From an uncultured Lachnospiraceae bacterium (lineage in GTDB: Bacteria > Bacillota > Clostridia > Lachnospirales > Lachnospiraceae): a stretch of 64,000 nt of DNA. Under the pieces are notes generated by a model that saw only the letters and a list, made by a program, of their open reading frames with translations, was not told the origin of the DNA and made no database searches. Below, piece by piece: positions 40,208 through 49,291 of this stretch. A program made the position numbers and the translations under genes. Numbering within the stretch: the stretch's first letter is position 1; every line of letters begins with the position of its first letter. The stretch is from assembly GCA_947176065.1 (NCBI GenBank), contig CAMWPB010000007.1, positions 1 through 64,000 of the forward strand. The letters run 5' to 3'.

Positions 40208-41812
40208 CTATCCGTACATCTTCCGGTAAACCGTGGGTTTTACCCCGGTCATCTTCTCAAAGGTATGCGTAAAGTGCTTCAGGTCATTATAGCCCACCTG
40301 CTGACAGATTTTAGACACCGGGATATTTGTTTCCCGCAGCAGGATTTTCGCCTGCTCCATGCGGATGCCGATCAGGTATTTGGCGAATCCCTCTCCCTCC
40401 ACTTTCTTAAAAAGCGCACTGAAATAGGCCGCGCTCAGGCCGACTGCGCCGCTCACTTCCTCCTGTGTAATCGGTTCGCTGAAATGATTCTGGATATACT
40501 GCTTGGCCATACGGATGGGACGCACCGTATCCGCTTCACGCTTCCGGCACATCTCCTCCACATACTCCGTCTGCAGCGCGGTAAGCCGCGCAAACAGTTC
40601 GTCCATACTGCCGCACACAGAGCTGCGCTCCTCAAATTCCTTAAACGCCTCCGCCCTGTTTTTGACATCCACCTGACTCAGGAAAAGACGGGCCGCAGAG
40701 TAAACCAGCTCCCTGACCTCAAAGCCCCTGACGTCCCGCACATCCAGTATGGTCTGTCTCATCTGTGCTGCCGCCTCTTCCGCCTCCTCCGCGCTCATCA
40801 CCTCAATGGCATGAACGATCTGCCTTACATATTTCTCCAAAATATTCTGCTCATGAATCGCGGACGCAGCCGGTACCCGCTCCAAAAGCTTTCCCGTTCC
40901 TTTCAGCAATCGGTCCTCTATAATAAGAGCCGCCTGCCCAACAGACTCTGTCAACCCGCCCGCATCCTTCGCAGCGTTCCCCAGAGCCGCCGTAAACATG
41001 ACAGGCCCGAAAATTCCTTTCTCACTCTCCAACTGATTCAGGCAGTCGCGGAATATACGCCGTATCTCCTCCGTCTTTTCATTATCATAATTTAAAAACC
41101 CGATACAGCCCGTTCCTTTTACCCCCGCCACAAGCTCCCTGCACCGGGGTCGGAAACTGTTCTCCAAAAGACTCTGTACTTTATCAAGTATCAGGTCGAT
41201 CCCCGCCCTGCTGATCTCCCCGTCACAGTCAACCTTAATCAGAAAACCCTGAAAAACACCCTCCTCCACATGAAGATAATATTGCTCCCGCAGTTCTTCT
41301 AAAGAGGGCTTCCAATTGGCTTCCTCCGTCAGGCGGTTTAACAGATTCATCCGAAAAAGGCGGATATCCGCCTCGCTTTTCTGCTGTATCCACTGCCGGT
41401 CCTCCGCCAGTCTTCTCCTGTCGCGTATCCGCTCTCCCAGCTTTTTTAGCGTGCCGGTCAGCTCTTCTTTATTAATCGGCTTTAACAGATAGTCGCCCAC
41501 GCCGAATTTAATCGCAGTCTGCGCATAGGCAAAATGCGCGTATCCGCTTATAATGATAATCTCCAGATTTTCTTCGCTTTCCTTAACCTTCTCAATCAGC
41601 TCCAGACCGCTATAGCCCGGCATTCTGATATCCGTGATCAGAATATCGGGACACAGGCTTTCTACCAGCTCACAGGCCTCCAGTCCGTTGTGGGCAACCC
41701 CCACAACCTCCATTTGGAGCGCGTCACAGTCTATCAGCGCCTCAATCAACTGACAGATGCGCTCCTCATCGTCCGCGATCATAACCTTTAACGTTTCCCC
41801 ATACTCTTTCAA
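40208..41812 (-). CDS. YesN-like response regulator, AraC-type DNA-binding domain
   Basis: A 534-aa regulator. The N-terminal receiver (VMIADDEERICQLIEALI; phospho-acceptor Asp61 in DILITDIRMPGYSG; Lys in DYLLKPINKEEL) is followed by a long central region. The C-terminal AraC/XylS helix-turn-helix pair ends the protein (RMEQAKILLRETNIPVSKICQQVGYNDLKHFTHTFEKMTGVKPTVYRK). It should activate the upstream sugar ABC operon, which ends at a terminator about 45 bp before this gene. Length is typical for YesN proteins. Confidence 0.93.
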   Translation of the reverse strand: MKEYGETLKVMIADDEERICQLIEALIDCDALQMEVVGVAHNGLEACELVESLCPDILITDIRMPGYSGLELIEKVKESEENLEIIIISGYAHFAYAQTAIKFGVGDYLLKPINKEELTGTLKKLGERIRDRRRLAEDRQWIQQKSEADIRLFRMNLLNRLTEEANWKPSLEELREQYYLHVEEGVFQGFLIKVDCDGEISRAGIDLILDKVQSLLENSFRPRCRELVAGVKGTGCIGFLNYDNEKTEEIRRIFRDCLNQLESEKGIFGPVMFTAALGNAAKDAGGLTESVGQAALIIEDRLLKGTGKLLERVPAASAIHEQNILEKYVRQIVHAIEVMSAEEAEEAAAQMRQTILDVRDVRGFEVRELVYSAARLFLSQVDVKNRAEAFKEFEERSSVCGSMDELFARLTALQTEYVEEMCRKREADTVRPIRMAKQYIQNHFSEPITQEEVSGAVGLSAAYFSALFKKVEGEGFAKYLIGIRMEQAKILLRETNIPVSKICQQVGYNDLKHFTHTFEKMTGVKPTVYRKMYG

Positions 41813-41856
41813 TCCATAACCCCCGTCTATAAACCCGAATTCTTTATACTGCCAAG

Positions 41857-41884
41857 AAAACCGCCGGAAACTCCGACGGTTTTC
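41857..41884 (-). terminator. Terminator after the binding-protein gene
   Basis: Minus strand AAAACCGTCGGAG, short loop, TCCGGCGGTTTT, then CTTGG. It separates the transporter genes from the YesN-YesM-pseudoATPase genes, though read-through is possible. Confidence 0.7.
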
Positions 41885-41946
41885 TCTGTTATTAAATTAT
41901 AGCACATTCATTCAGACTCGCAAACCTGTGCCCTTCTTCTGCCCTT

Positions 41947-43800
41947 CTATTTGGTCAGCACAGACACGCCGGTATCCTGTACCGCGCCGCCGAGGCTTTC
42001 ACCTTCCAGCGCCTTCACACATGCCTCCACGCCCATAGAACCCATCTGATCCGGATTCTGTGCCATGGTGCAGAGCAGATGGCCGTCGTCGATCAGATTC
42101 ATGATCGCATCGGATTTATCAAAGCCTACGCCGACGATATCTGCGTTGCCGCCCGCCTTGATGGCGTTGCCCGCGCCTGTGGTGGAACCCTCGTTACAGC
42201 CAAAGATCCCGACCACGCCCTGCGTGATGTAGTTCTCCGCAATGCTCTGGGATTTCGCCGCGTCGCCCTCTCCGTACTGTGTCTCTAAGAGATTAAAGCC
42301 GGTTCCTTCAAATGCGGAACGGAAGCCCTCCTCGCGCATTACGCAGGAATCTGTCGCCGCGTTTACGTTAATGATACCGATATCGCCGGAGGTCGTGCCT
42401 GCCGCCTCAAGGGCCTTGATCATCTCCTCGCCTGCCGTCTTGCCAGCCGCTTTGTTATCCGTAGAGAAGGTTGCCTCTGCGTCCACATTTGCGGGAGAAT
42501 CCACATACACGATCTTCACGCCTGCTGCCGCCGCCTCGTTCAGTGCGGAGGAAATCGCGTCGGGGCCGTTGGCCGCCACCATGATCGCATTGTAGCCGCC
42601 TGCCACCGCATTGTTCACACACTCGATCTGCTGTGCGTCGTCCTTTGTATTGGGAGCCATAAAGGTCACGCTCACACCAAGCTCCTCCGCCTTCGCCTGC
42701 GCGCCCTCGTTTAAGGTCACCCAGTGCTGGTCAATGGAGTCCATGGTAATCAATGCGATCTTCCATTCCTGACTTGCCGTCGTGCTGCTGTTTAAGGCTG
42801 CATCCGCAGCGCCTTCTCCAAGGCCTGCCGCATTGATCACGGATACCCCTGTATCTGTCACCTTGCCGCCAAGGCTCTCGCCGTTTACTGCCGCAACTGC
42901 CGCTTTCACGCCTTCATAACCCATCACATCGGGATTCTGTGCCATGGTGCAGAGCAGATAGCCGTCCTTAATCAGGTTCTGTATCGCATCAGACTTGTCA
43001 AAACCCACACCGATTATACCGGCATTGCCTGCCGCTTTGATGGCATTGCCCGCGCCTGTGGTGGAACCCTCGTTGCAGCCAAAGATGCCGACTACGCCCT
43101 GGGTAATATAGTTCTCTGCAATGCTCTGGGATTTCGCCGCGTCGCCCTCTCCGTACTGTGTCTCCAGAATGTTAAAGCCGCTGCCCTCAAATGCCGCCCG
43201 GAAACCTTCTTCACGCATTACGCAGGAATCTGTCGCCGCGTTTACGTTGATGATACCGATATCGCCGGAAGTGGTTCCCGCCGCCTCAAGCGCCTTTATC
43301 ATCTCCTCGCCTGCGGTAGTGCCCGCCGCCTTATTATCGGTGGAGAAAGTCGCCTCGGCATCCACGTTTGCCGGTGAGTCCACATATACGATCTTTACGC
43401 CTGCAGCGGACGCTTCCTTCAGCGCGGAAGAAATTGCGTCGGGGCCGTTCGCCGCCACCATAATCGCCTGATAGCCGCCTGCCACCGCATTGTTCACACA
43501 CTCGATCTGCTGTGCGTCATCCTTTGTATTGGGAGCCATAAAATCTACCGTCACGCCAAGCTCTGCCGCCGCTTCCTGCGCGCCTTCATTTAAGGTTACC
43601 CAATGCTGGTCAATAGAGTCCATGGTAATCAGCGCAACCTTTACGCCGCCGCCGGATGCTGCAGGCGCCTGTGCATCCGTCCCCGCCGTATCCGTTCCCG
43701 TCGCTTCTGCGCCTGTCTCTGCCGCACCACCGCCGCACCCGGTTAAGGATGCCGCCGCTAATGTCATGCAGCACAGCATAGCCAATAATTTCTTTTTCAT
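41947..43800 (-). CDS. Sugar ABC transporter binding lipoprotein with two tandem near-identical domains
   Basis: A 617-aa secreted lipoprotein. The signal peptide ends in the lipobox LTGC (Cys22), then comes an Ala/Gly/Thr-rich linker. Residues about 54-340 and 347-617 are two periplasmic-binding-protein (RbsB-like, Peripla_BP_4) domains, each starting ALITMDSIDQHWVTLNEGAQ (at 56 and 349, period 293 residues). Long stretches are identical between them, including DDAQQIECVNNAVAGGY and VNAATDSCVMREEGF. Normal family members have one domain and about 330 residues. Near identity at DNA level also suggests recent duplication or ongoing gene conversion. It delivers an unidentified sugar to the permease encoded upstream. 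Confidence 0.92.
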   Translation of the reverse strand: MKKKLLAMLCCMTLAAASLTGCGGGAAETGAEATGTDTAGTDAQAPAASGGGVKVALITMDSIDQHWVTLNEGAQEAAAELGVTVDFMAPNTKDDAQQIECVNNAVAGGYQAIMVAANGPDAISSALKEASAAGVKIVYVDSPANVDAEATFSTDNKAAGTTAGEEMIKALEAAGTTSGDIGIINVNAATDSCVMREEGFRAAFEGSGFNILETQYGEGDAAKSQSIAENYITQGVVGIFGCNEGSTTGAGNAIKAAGNAGIIGVGFDKSDAIQNLIKDGYLLCTMAQNPDVMGYEGVKAAVAAVNGESLGGKVTDTGVSVINAAGLGEGAADAALNSSTTASQEWKIALITMDSIDQHWVTLNEGAQAKAEELGVSVTFMAPNTKDDAQQIECVNNAVAGGYNAIMVAANGPDAISSALNEAAAAGVKIVYVDSPANVDAEATFSTDNKAAGKTAGEEMIKALEAAGTTSGDIGIINVNAATDSCVMREEGFRSAFEGTGFNLLETQYGEGDAAKSQSIAENYITQGVVGIFGCNEGSTTGAGNAIKAGGNADIVGVGFDKSDAIMNLIDDGHLLCTMAQNPDQMGSMGVEACVKALEGESLGGAVQDTGVSVLTK

Positions 43801-43844
43801 ACTTTTTCCTCCTTTTTGATCTATCGCTATCCGCTTATGCGGTG

Positions 43845-44855
43845 TTAGCCTTTTTTCTTTTTGGAAAACTGCCCGCTTCTGAGCACCACGTCCAGAAGTA
43901 CGGCAACTACTACGATGATACCGATGACGAGACGCTGGATGCCTACCTGTGCGCCGATCATGTTAAGACCGTTCTCCAGAGTCTGCCATACCGCAGAGCC
44001 CGCCAGCGTACCGAGCAGGATACCCGTGCCGCCCAGAGGGGATACGCCGCCGATTACGCCTGCGGCCACACCGTACATCTCGTACATGTTTCCTGCCTCC
44101 ATATTACCCATGCCGGCCTGCGCGCACAGAATCAGTCCTACCACCCAGGAGCACACCGCGCTGACCAGATATGTCTTCGTCGTGGTAGCCACCACGTTAA
44201 CGCCGGAGAGTTTCGCCGCGTCGACATTGGAACCGATGGCGTATATATGTCTTCCCGTCCTTGTCTTAGAAAGCAGGAAGAAGAAAACAGCAAACATGAT
44301 AATCGCAATCCAGAAGGTATTGTATATGCCTGCGGTAGTTCCGTAGTAGAAGAAGTTCTGGAACGCATCGCCCGTCTCCTTACCTACGCCGGTAGCGATG
44401 GCATCCGTATTGCGGTTGTTGTTCACCATGTAAGCGATACCGCGCCCCACAAACATCGTGCCAAGAGTGGCTATGAAGGGCGGCAGCTTAAACTTCCCTA
44501 CCAGAATACCGTTAATCACACCGATTACCAGACAGCATAGCAGCGCCACCAGAACCGCCACAAAAGGGTTGGTGCCCAGCGTCATGAGCGTCGCCGAGAT
44601 CATGGCGCTCATCGCCACCATGGAGCCGATGGAAAGGTCAATGTTTCCCGTAATCAGCACATAGCTCTGCGCAATGCCGATGAGCAGATATTTTGACATG
44701 GAGCGCAGCAGGTTCAGAATATTGTTGCTGGAAAAGACGGCCGGGTTAATCAGTCCAAACGCTATGTAAATTATAATCAGTCCGACGAAAGCGGTGAGCG
44801 CCGCTCCCATACCCTTGACCGCCAGAAGCTTTTTGATAGGACTCTTGTTATTCAT
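43845..44855 (-). CDS. Sugar ABC transporter permease (RbsC-like)
   Basis: A 336-aa permease with about eight to ten hydrophobic helices and the family segments GSIVAMSAMISATLMTLG (after NIDLSIG) and GGVSPLGGTGILLGTLAGS. It forms a homodimeric channel with the RbsA/MglA-type ATPase encoded just upstream. The ATG at 44855 follows GGAGG and overlaps the ATPase stop region. The gene order ATPase, permease, binding protein is typical of Firmicute ribose/galactose/xylose-type systems. Substrate unknown. Confidence 0.93.
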   Translation of the reverse strand: MNNKSPIKKLLAVKGMGAALTAFVGLIIIYIAFGLINPAVFSSNNILNLLRSMSKYLLIGIAQSYVLITGNIDLSIGSMVAMSAMISATLMTLGTNPFVAVLVALLCCLVIGVINGILVGKFKLPPFIATLGTMFVGRGIAYMVNNNRNTDAIATGVGKETGDAFQNFFYYGTTAGIYNTFWIAIIMFAVFFFLLSKTRTGRHIYAIGSNVDAAKLSGVNVVATTTKTYLVSAVCSWVVGLILCAQAGMGNMEAGNMYEMYGVAAGVIGGVSPLGGTGILLGTLAGSAVWQTLENGLNMIGAQVGIQRLVIGIIVVVAVLLDVVLRSGQFSKKKKG

Positions 44856-44856
44856 C

Positions 44857-46386
44857 TTATACTTCCTCCTTGCCGCTTTGGCTGTTAATTTTCTTATCCT
44901 CAAAGGTGGTTGCCAGCGTCAGGATCTCATTCTGCGTCGTTTCCCTTGCCATAACCTCCCCCGTAATCCTGCCGTCGCACATGACAATGATCCGGTCCGC
45001 AATTCCCATAACCTCCGGCATCTCCGAAGAGACAAACATCACTGCAATTCCCTGTTTCTTCAGCTCATTCATCAGGTTATAGATTTCCACCTTGGCACCT
45101 ACGTCGATGCCCCGCGTCGGCTCATCGAAAATAACTACCTTGGAATCTCTCGCCAGCCACTTTCCGACCACCACCTTCTGCTGGTTTCCGCCGGAGAGAT
45201 TGCCGGAATCCACATCCACGTTCGGCGCTTTAATCTTCAGGTCGATCACGGCTTTCTCACACAGCGCCTCCTCCTTTTTGCTCTCCACCACGCCCAGCCT
45301 GTTACAGACGATATCCAGATTTGGCAGCGTCAGATTATGCCGGATACTGAGCTTGGTGCACAGGCCGTCTTTTTTCCGGTCCTCCGGCGCAAGCACGACG
45401 CCGTTTCTGATGGCGTCCATCGGACACTTTATGTCTATTTTCTTATCATCCACATAGATCTCGCCGCTCTCTTTCGGGTCTACCCCGAAAATGGCCCGGG
45501 TTGTCTCCGTCCGCCCTGCGCCCATCAGCCCTGCAAAGCCCACGATCTCGCCCTCATAAACCGAGAAGTTAATATCCCGTACCATCTTTCCGGCGTTCAG
45601 GTTCCTCACCTCAAATATTTTCTTTCCTTTCCTGCACTCTATACGCGGGAATTTCTCCTTAATCTCCCGGCCGACCATATAACTGATGATCTGCTCCATG
45701 GAAACATCTCCAAAATACATGCTGGTAATATACTGACCGTCCCGCATGATGGTCACCCTGTCCACGATATGCTGCAGCTCCTCCAGACGGTGCGATATGT
45801 ATACAATGCCTTTTCCTTCGGATTTCAATTTTTTAATGATCCGGAAAAGGTCTTCGATCTCCCTGGCTGTCAGCGAAGACGTTGGTTCATCCATAATCAG
45901 AATCTTCGCATTGATCGAGAGCGCTTTTGCAATCTCCACCATCTGCTGCTTCGATACCGGCAGTTCTCCCACGGTTTCTTTCGGATCAATATCAATTTTC
46001 AGGTCATCCAGAATCCGTTTCGCCTCCTGCTCCATCTTCGCGTTATTCAGGGCAAAGCGGCCCCTGATCTCGCGCCCCAGAAACATATTTTCAGCCACCG
46101 AGAGATGGCGGCACATATTCAGCTCCTGATGGATGATCGCCACGCCAACCTCCTGCGCCTGCTTCGGCGTCAGATCCCCGTATTCCTTCCCGAAAATTTT
46201 CAGGGAACCTTCGTCTCTCGTATAAACGCCGCTCAAAACCTTCATAAGCGTGGACTTACCCGCCCCGTTTTCTCCCAGAAGCGCCATAACTTCCCCTGAG
46301 CGTAATTCAAAATTAACATGATCTAACGCTTTTACGCCTGGAAATGTTTTACATATGTTTTCCATGGAGACAATTACTTCATTCAT
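44857..46386 (-). CDS. Sugar ABC transporter ATPase (RbsA/MglA-like)
   Basis: A 509-aa protein with two nucleotide-binding domains. Domain 1 is complete: Walker A LLGENGAGKSTLMKVLSG, signature LPVSKQQMVEIAKAL, Walker B ILIMDEPTSSLT. Domain 2 has the usual RbsA-type altered P-loop GLMGAGRTETTRAIFG with LSGGNQQKVVVGKWLA and VVIFDEPTRGIDVGAK. It energises sugar import. It is the promoter-proximal gene of the transporter operon. Comparison with the protein at 37686-39161 shows clearly what the latter has lost. Confidence 0.95.
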   Translation of the reverse strand: MNEVIVSMENICKTFPGVKALDHVNFELRSGEVMALLGENGAGKSTLMKVLSGVYTRDEGSLKIFGKEYGDLTPKQAQEVGVAIIHQELNMCRHLSVAENMFLGREIRGRFALNNAKMEQEAKRILDDLKIDIDPKETVGELPVSKQQMVEIAKALSINAKILIMDEPTSSLTAREIEDLFRIIKKLKSEGKGIVYISHRLEELQHIVDRVTIMRDGQYITSMYFGDVSMEQIISYMVGREIKEKFPRIECRKGKKIFEVRNLNAGKMVRDINFSVYEGEIVGFAGLMGAGRTETTRAIFGVDPKESGEIYVDDKKIDIKCPMDAIRNGVVLAPEDRKKDGLCTKLSIRHNLTLPNLDIVCNRLGVVESKKEEALCEKAVIDLKIKAPNVDVDSGNLSGGNQQKVVVGKWLARDSKVVIFDEPTRGIDVGAKVEIYNLMNELKKQGIAVMFVSSEMPEVMGIADRIIVMCDGRITGEVMARETTQNEILTLATTFEDKKINSQSGKEEV

Positions 46387-46417
46387 GCTCTAACCCCCTG
46401 TTCCCTTCTATGCTTTC

Positions 46418-46445
46418 AGTATAGCAGAATCCTGTCTTTGCAAAA
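46418..46445 (-). promoter_or_regulatory. Promoter of the sugar ABC operon
   Basis: Minus strand TTTTGC (46440-46445), 16-bp spacer ending TGC (extended -10), TATACT (46418-46423), about 30 bp upstream of the ATPase start. Confidence 0.55.
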
Positions 46446-46573
46446 GGGTGGGGAATTTTCGTTTTATGGGGGTATTTTTATGTAATTTTTATGATTTTGG
46501 AAAAAAAGAAGAAAGCAATTTCGAAATATTGCACAGAGAACCGTTAGTCATAGCAAAGATAGGAGGCACGTTG

Positions 46574-46597
46574 CACAAAACCGTGTGCGGACACGGT
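46574..46597 (-). terminator. Terminator of the metal permease gene
   Basis: Minus strand ACCGTGT, four-base loop CCGC, ACACGGT, then TTTGTGC, about 60 bp beyond the permease stop codon. The T run is short. Confidence 0.5.
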
Positions 46598-46654
46598 ACG
46601 CCTCATCCGTTTATGCGCGCATTGCGTCAGTCCGCACCGCACAGGAGCGCCGGT

Positions 46655-47503
46655 TCAGAACCGCACCCCTAAAAGCTGTATCAGCGCGCCCGCACACACG
46701 CCGAACACATACAAAAGCCCGAATATCCGCAGGCTTTCCTTCCTGTCTTCATTTACCCGCAGCAGCACCAGAAAACCCACGCCGGAGCCCGACAAAAGCC
46801 CCGCCATCAGCGCGCCCGCGCTCAGCACGCCGCCCAGATAAAGCTGCGTGAGTACGACAGAAGAAGCGCAGTTCGGAATCATACCCACAAGAGCCGACAC
46901 AAACAGGCTCAGTGCAGGCTTATCCAAAACCACAGCCGCTAACGCCTCTTCCCCGATCAGGGCAATCGCAAAGTTCAAAATAAGGGAAACTACTACTATA
47001 TATAAGAAGATTCTCCATGTATGGCTGAAGGCCGACCGCCAAATGCCTCTCTCACAGTGGCAGTGCTGCCGCTCACACAGATGCTCAATCTGCGGCTCCT
47101 CCTTCTTGCGAAACAGCGCGTCCACAAGGAACCCGGCCGCCAGCGCAAAAAGCACTTTGATCAGAAGAATCTTTCCGATCATGGCGATACCCACATTTTC
47201 GGATATCATAATAGGCAACATCTCGTCGGAAGTAGATAAGAACACAGCTATCAGCGTTCCCATCGTAATAATTCTGCCTGCAAAGAGATTAGCCGCCGCC
47301 GCGGAAAACCCGCACTGCGGAAAAATACCCAGGATTCCGCCAATCGCCGGCCCCGCCTTTCCCGATTTTCTGACAACCGCCTGCATTTTACCCCCGGTCC
47401 AATGCTCCAGACATTCCATGGCAAGATAAGCCAGAAAAAGAAAGGGCAAAATCCTGAGACTGTCTATAGAAGTATCGCATATCACATCCAAAATCATATC
47501 CAT
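46655..47503 (-). CDS. Putative manganese/arsenic-type permease (ArsP_2 family)
   Basis: A 282-aa membrane protein with about eight to ten helices in two halves. Each half carries a conserved polar motif: FPQCGFSAAAANLFAGRI near residue 63 and IPNCASSVVLTQLYLGG near 210, with LSTSDEMLPIMISE in between. This matches the ArsP_2 / putative manganese transporter family. The loop joining the halves is Cys/His rich (EHLCERQHCHCERG), which could bind metal. The ATG at 47503 follows GGAGG; a longer frame to 47542 lacks support. Transported ion and direction are not certain. Confidence 0.8.
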   Translation of the reverse strand: MDMILDVICDTSIDSLRILPFLFLAYLAMECLEHWTGGKMQAVVRKSGKAGPAIGGILGIFPQCGFSAAAANLFAGRIITMGTLIAVFLSTSDEMLPIMISENVGIAMIGKILLIKVLFALAAGFLVDALFRKKEEPQIEHLCERQHCHCERGIWRSAFSHTWRIFLYIVVVSLILNFAIALIGEEALAAVVLDKPALSLFVSALVGMIPNCASSVVLTQLYLGGVLSAGALMAGLLSGSGVGFLVLLRVNEDRKESLRIFGLLYVFGVCAGALIQLLGVRF

Positions 47504-47561
47504 ATTTGCCTCCGTGTGGTCTATGCTCCATTTAGGAGACACACCGAAAGTTACCGAGTTT

Positions 47562-47589
47562 ATAATACCATTCTCACAAAAAAAAGCAA
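47562..47589 (-). promoter_or_regulatory. Promoter of the metal permease gene
   Basis: Minus strand TTGCTT (47584-47589), 16-bp spacer, TATTAT (47562-47567). The leader is about 55 nt, too short for a manganese riboswitch. Confidence 0.5.
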
Positions 47590-47655
47590 GTACGGGTAAT
47601 TTTGCACAAAAAGCGCAATTTCTTCTCTTTTCACCAATATTCTGCGAAATAATGA

Positions 47656-47684
47656 TTGATTCTTTAGGAAAAATGTACTAGTAT
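47656..47684 (+). promoter_or_regulatory. Promoter of the ComFB-like gene
   Basis: TTGATT (47656-47661), 17-bp spacer, TAGTAT (47679-47684), about 30 bp before the start codon with GGGAGG in between. Confidence 0.5.
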
Positions 47685-47716
47685 AGAATTGTGTAGCTTA
47701 ATGAGGGAGGTTCGGA

Positions 47717-47986
47717 ATGGAAGGCTTAAAAAATATCATGGAGGATGCCGTGGAATATCAGCTTAATAAGCTGCTGCCCACGATGCCTGAGGTTTGTTCT
47801 TGTGATAACTGCAAATTGGACATGATGTCTTATGCGCTGAACAGACTTTCACCCCAGTATGTCCGCACAGATACCGGTGCGCTTTTTCAGAAATTAAACA
47901 ATTACCAGCCGCAGGCTGAGGTGGAAATTTTGACTACTGTGATGTCCGCGATTAATAAAATCGGCTCGCATCCCCAGCATGAGTGA
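47717..47986 (+). CDS. ComFB family protein
   Basis: An 89-aa protein matching the late-competence ComFB family: N-terminal NIMEDAVEYQLNKLLP, the conserved Cys pair in VCSCDNCKLDMMSYALNRLSP, and YVRTDTGALF. In cyanobacteria ComFB-like proteins bind cyclic di-nucleotides; in Bacillus ComFB is not essential for competence. A role in nucleotide second-messenger signalling is therefore possible here. The gene is monocistronic, with its own promoter and terminator on the plus strand. Confidence 0.85.
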   Translation: MEGLKNIMEDAVEYQLNKLLPTMPEVCSCDNCKLDMMSYALNRLSPQYVRTDTGALFQKLNNYQPQAEVEILTTVMSAINKIGSHPQHE

Positions 47987-48004
47987 TTGATTTATTGACG
48001 GGAT

Positions 48005-48032
48005 AAGCCGGGTGCATATGCACCCGGCTTTT
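48005..48032 (+). terminator. Terminator after the ComFB-like gene
   Basis: AAGCCGGGTGCA directly followed by TGCACCCGGCTT, a 12-bp perfect stem, then TT, 18 bp after the stop codon. It may act on both strands. Confidence 0.85.
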
Positions 48033-48049
48033 ATGTCTTCTATCCTGCT

Positions 48050-49237
48050 TTAGTTTTCCACAATCTCAAGCTCTACTCCTCTTCCTCTCATTGCCTCCAC
48101 GACCGTCTGGAGATACCCCACGTAGTCCTCCTTGGTGGCTATGGAAAAGCCGCTTATTTCTCCGTCCCATCTGCACTCCAACAGATATGATGCGCCGCCC
48201 TCTTTGACAAACAAAACGTCAACCAGTCTGCTTACATCTTCATCGGTAACATTGACCCTGTAATAGCTCTTCACCTCTTTGATATTTTCCCGGATCCCCA
48301 GTTTCTCCTCCAAAAAAAACTGTGCCTGCTTTTGAATATCAGGAATTTTTTCCGGCGCCTCCGATACAGAGGGCTTTGCGGCCTCGCTCCCCTCTATATC
48401 GTGGCTGTTTGACATAGAGCGCAGAGTACCGTCCGCCGCATCAATATAGAAGTAATAATAGCTGTAGCTTCCCACATCACTCCAGTTCACGCAGTATGTG
48501 CCTGCAATGCCCACCGGGTCCGGATCAGGATTGTTATAATAATGATTTAACTCCATCCCGCTCCCGTCCAACCCGAAAATTTGCTTCAGATATCCAGCGG
48601 CAATTTCCACAGCCTGTTCCTCCGTGACGCCGCCGGAGGCAACTACTTCTTTGATCTGCTCCTTCTCCGCCGCCTTTCTCTCGGCAATTTCTTCGGCGTG
48701 CTGTTCCTGCAGGGCGTAATCGCGCTTTTGCTCAAAATCAATCTGTTCCAGAATCTCTTCGTCCGTCAATTCCCTGTTCATCGGCAGATAAAAAACAGAC
48801 GTGGTCGTTAGATAGCAGAACTCATGCTTCCCGGCCTCCTCCTCGCTGTCCACCTGTGTCAGCTCACCCGTCGGAAAAAGGCCATCCAGATACTGCGCAT
48901 AAAGTTTTCCCCGGCGCTCTTTTTCCCCTTCTGTATACTCTCTTGTGGTACCGTCCGCATCAACATGCTGCTTCTGCGTCTGCAGCGCAATTTCAGCGAC
49001 CTCTTCCTCCGGCAGATTCTCCATCCGCTCGCGCACCAGCGAATCTACCACCGCCCGCACGGGCACACTTAATGCACCCACTGTCAAAATGCAGACAACA
49101 ACTGCCGCGGCGGTCCGCAGGACTTTTATAGATCTGTGCGGTTTTTTCTTCGCCCTTATTTCCAGAATCATCTGTCTCTGTTTTTCCCGGTCAAAATCGA
49201 TTCCGTTTACTGCATTTCTCAGATCCGCAATATTCAT
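48050..49237 (-). CDS. Anti-sigma-factor-like single-pass membrane protein
   Basis: A 395-aa protein encoded right after an ECF sigma factor. A cytoplasmic N-terminal 35-40 residues (NIADLRNAVNGIDFDREKQRQMI) is followed by one membrane helix (LRTAAAVVVCILTVGALSVPV, about 41-61) and a large extracytoplasmic part with a charged helical segment (about 150-205) and two PepSY-like alpha/beta segments (TEEQAVEIAAGYLKQIFGL and GIRENIKEVKSYYRV). The architecture fits an anti-sigma factor holding the sigma factor at the membrane. The start at 49237 follows GGGAG. I cannot name the outer domain with confidence. Confidence 0.7.
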   Translation of the reverse strand: MNIADLRNAVNGIDFDREKQRQMILEIRAKKKPHRSIKVLRTAAAVVVCILTVGALSVPVRAVVDSLVRERMENLPEEEVAEIALQTQKQHVDADGTTREYTEGEKERRGKLYAQYLDGLFPTGELTQVDSEEEAGKHEFCYLTTTSVFYLPMNRELTDEEILEQIDFEQKRDYALQEQHAEEIAERKAAEKEQIKEVVASGGVTEEQAVEIAAGYLKQIFGLDGSGMELNHYYNNPDPDPVGIAGTYCVNWSDVGSYSYYYFYIDAADGTLRSMSNSHDIEGSEAAKPSVSEAPEKIPDIQKQAQFFLEEKLGIRENIKEVKSYYRVNVTDEDVSRLVDVLFVKEGGASYLLECRWDGEISGFSIATKEDYVGYLQTVVEAMRGRGVELEIVEN

Positions 49238-49291
49238 ATGGCTTCTCCCTTTCTCCGTTTCGGCCAATCCGTCATTCGCTCACAGCGTATA

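Noticed and set aside
44794..46299. 501-codon open frame antisense to the sugar ABC ATPase
   Set aside because: Fully overlaps a gene with intact ATPase motifs; its composition (His, Arg, Leu rich) is that of a shadow frame.
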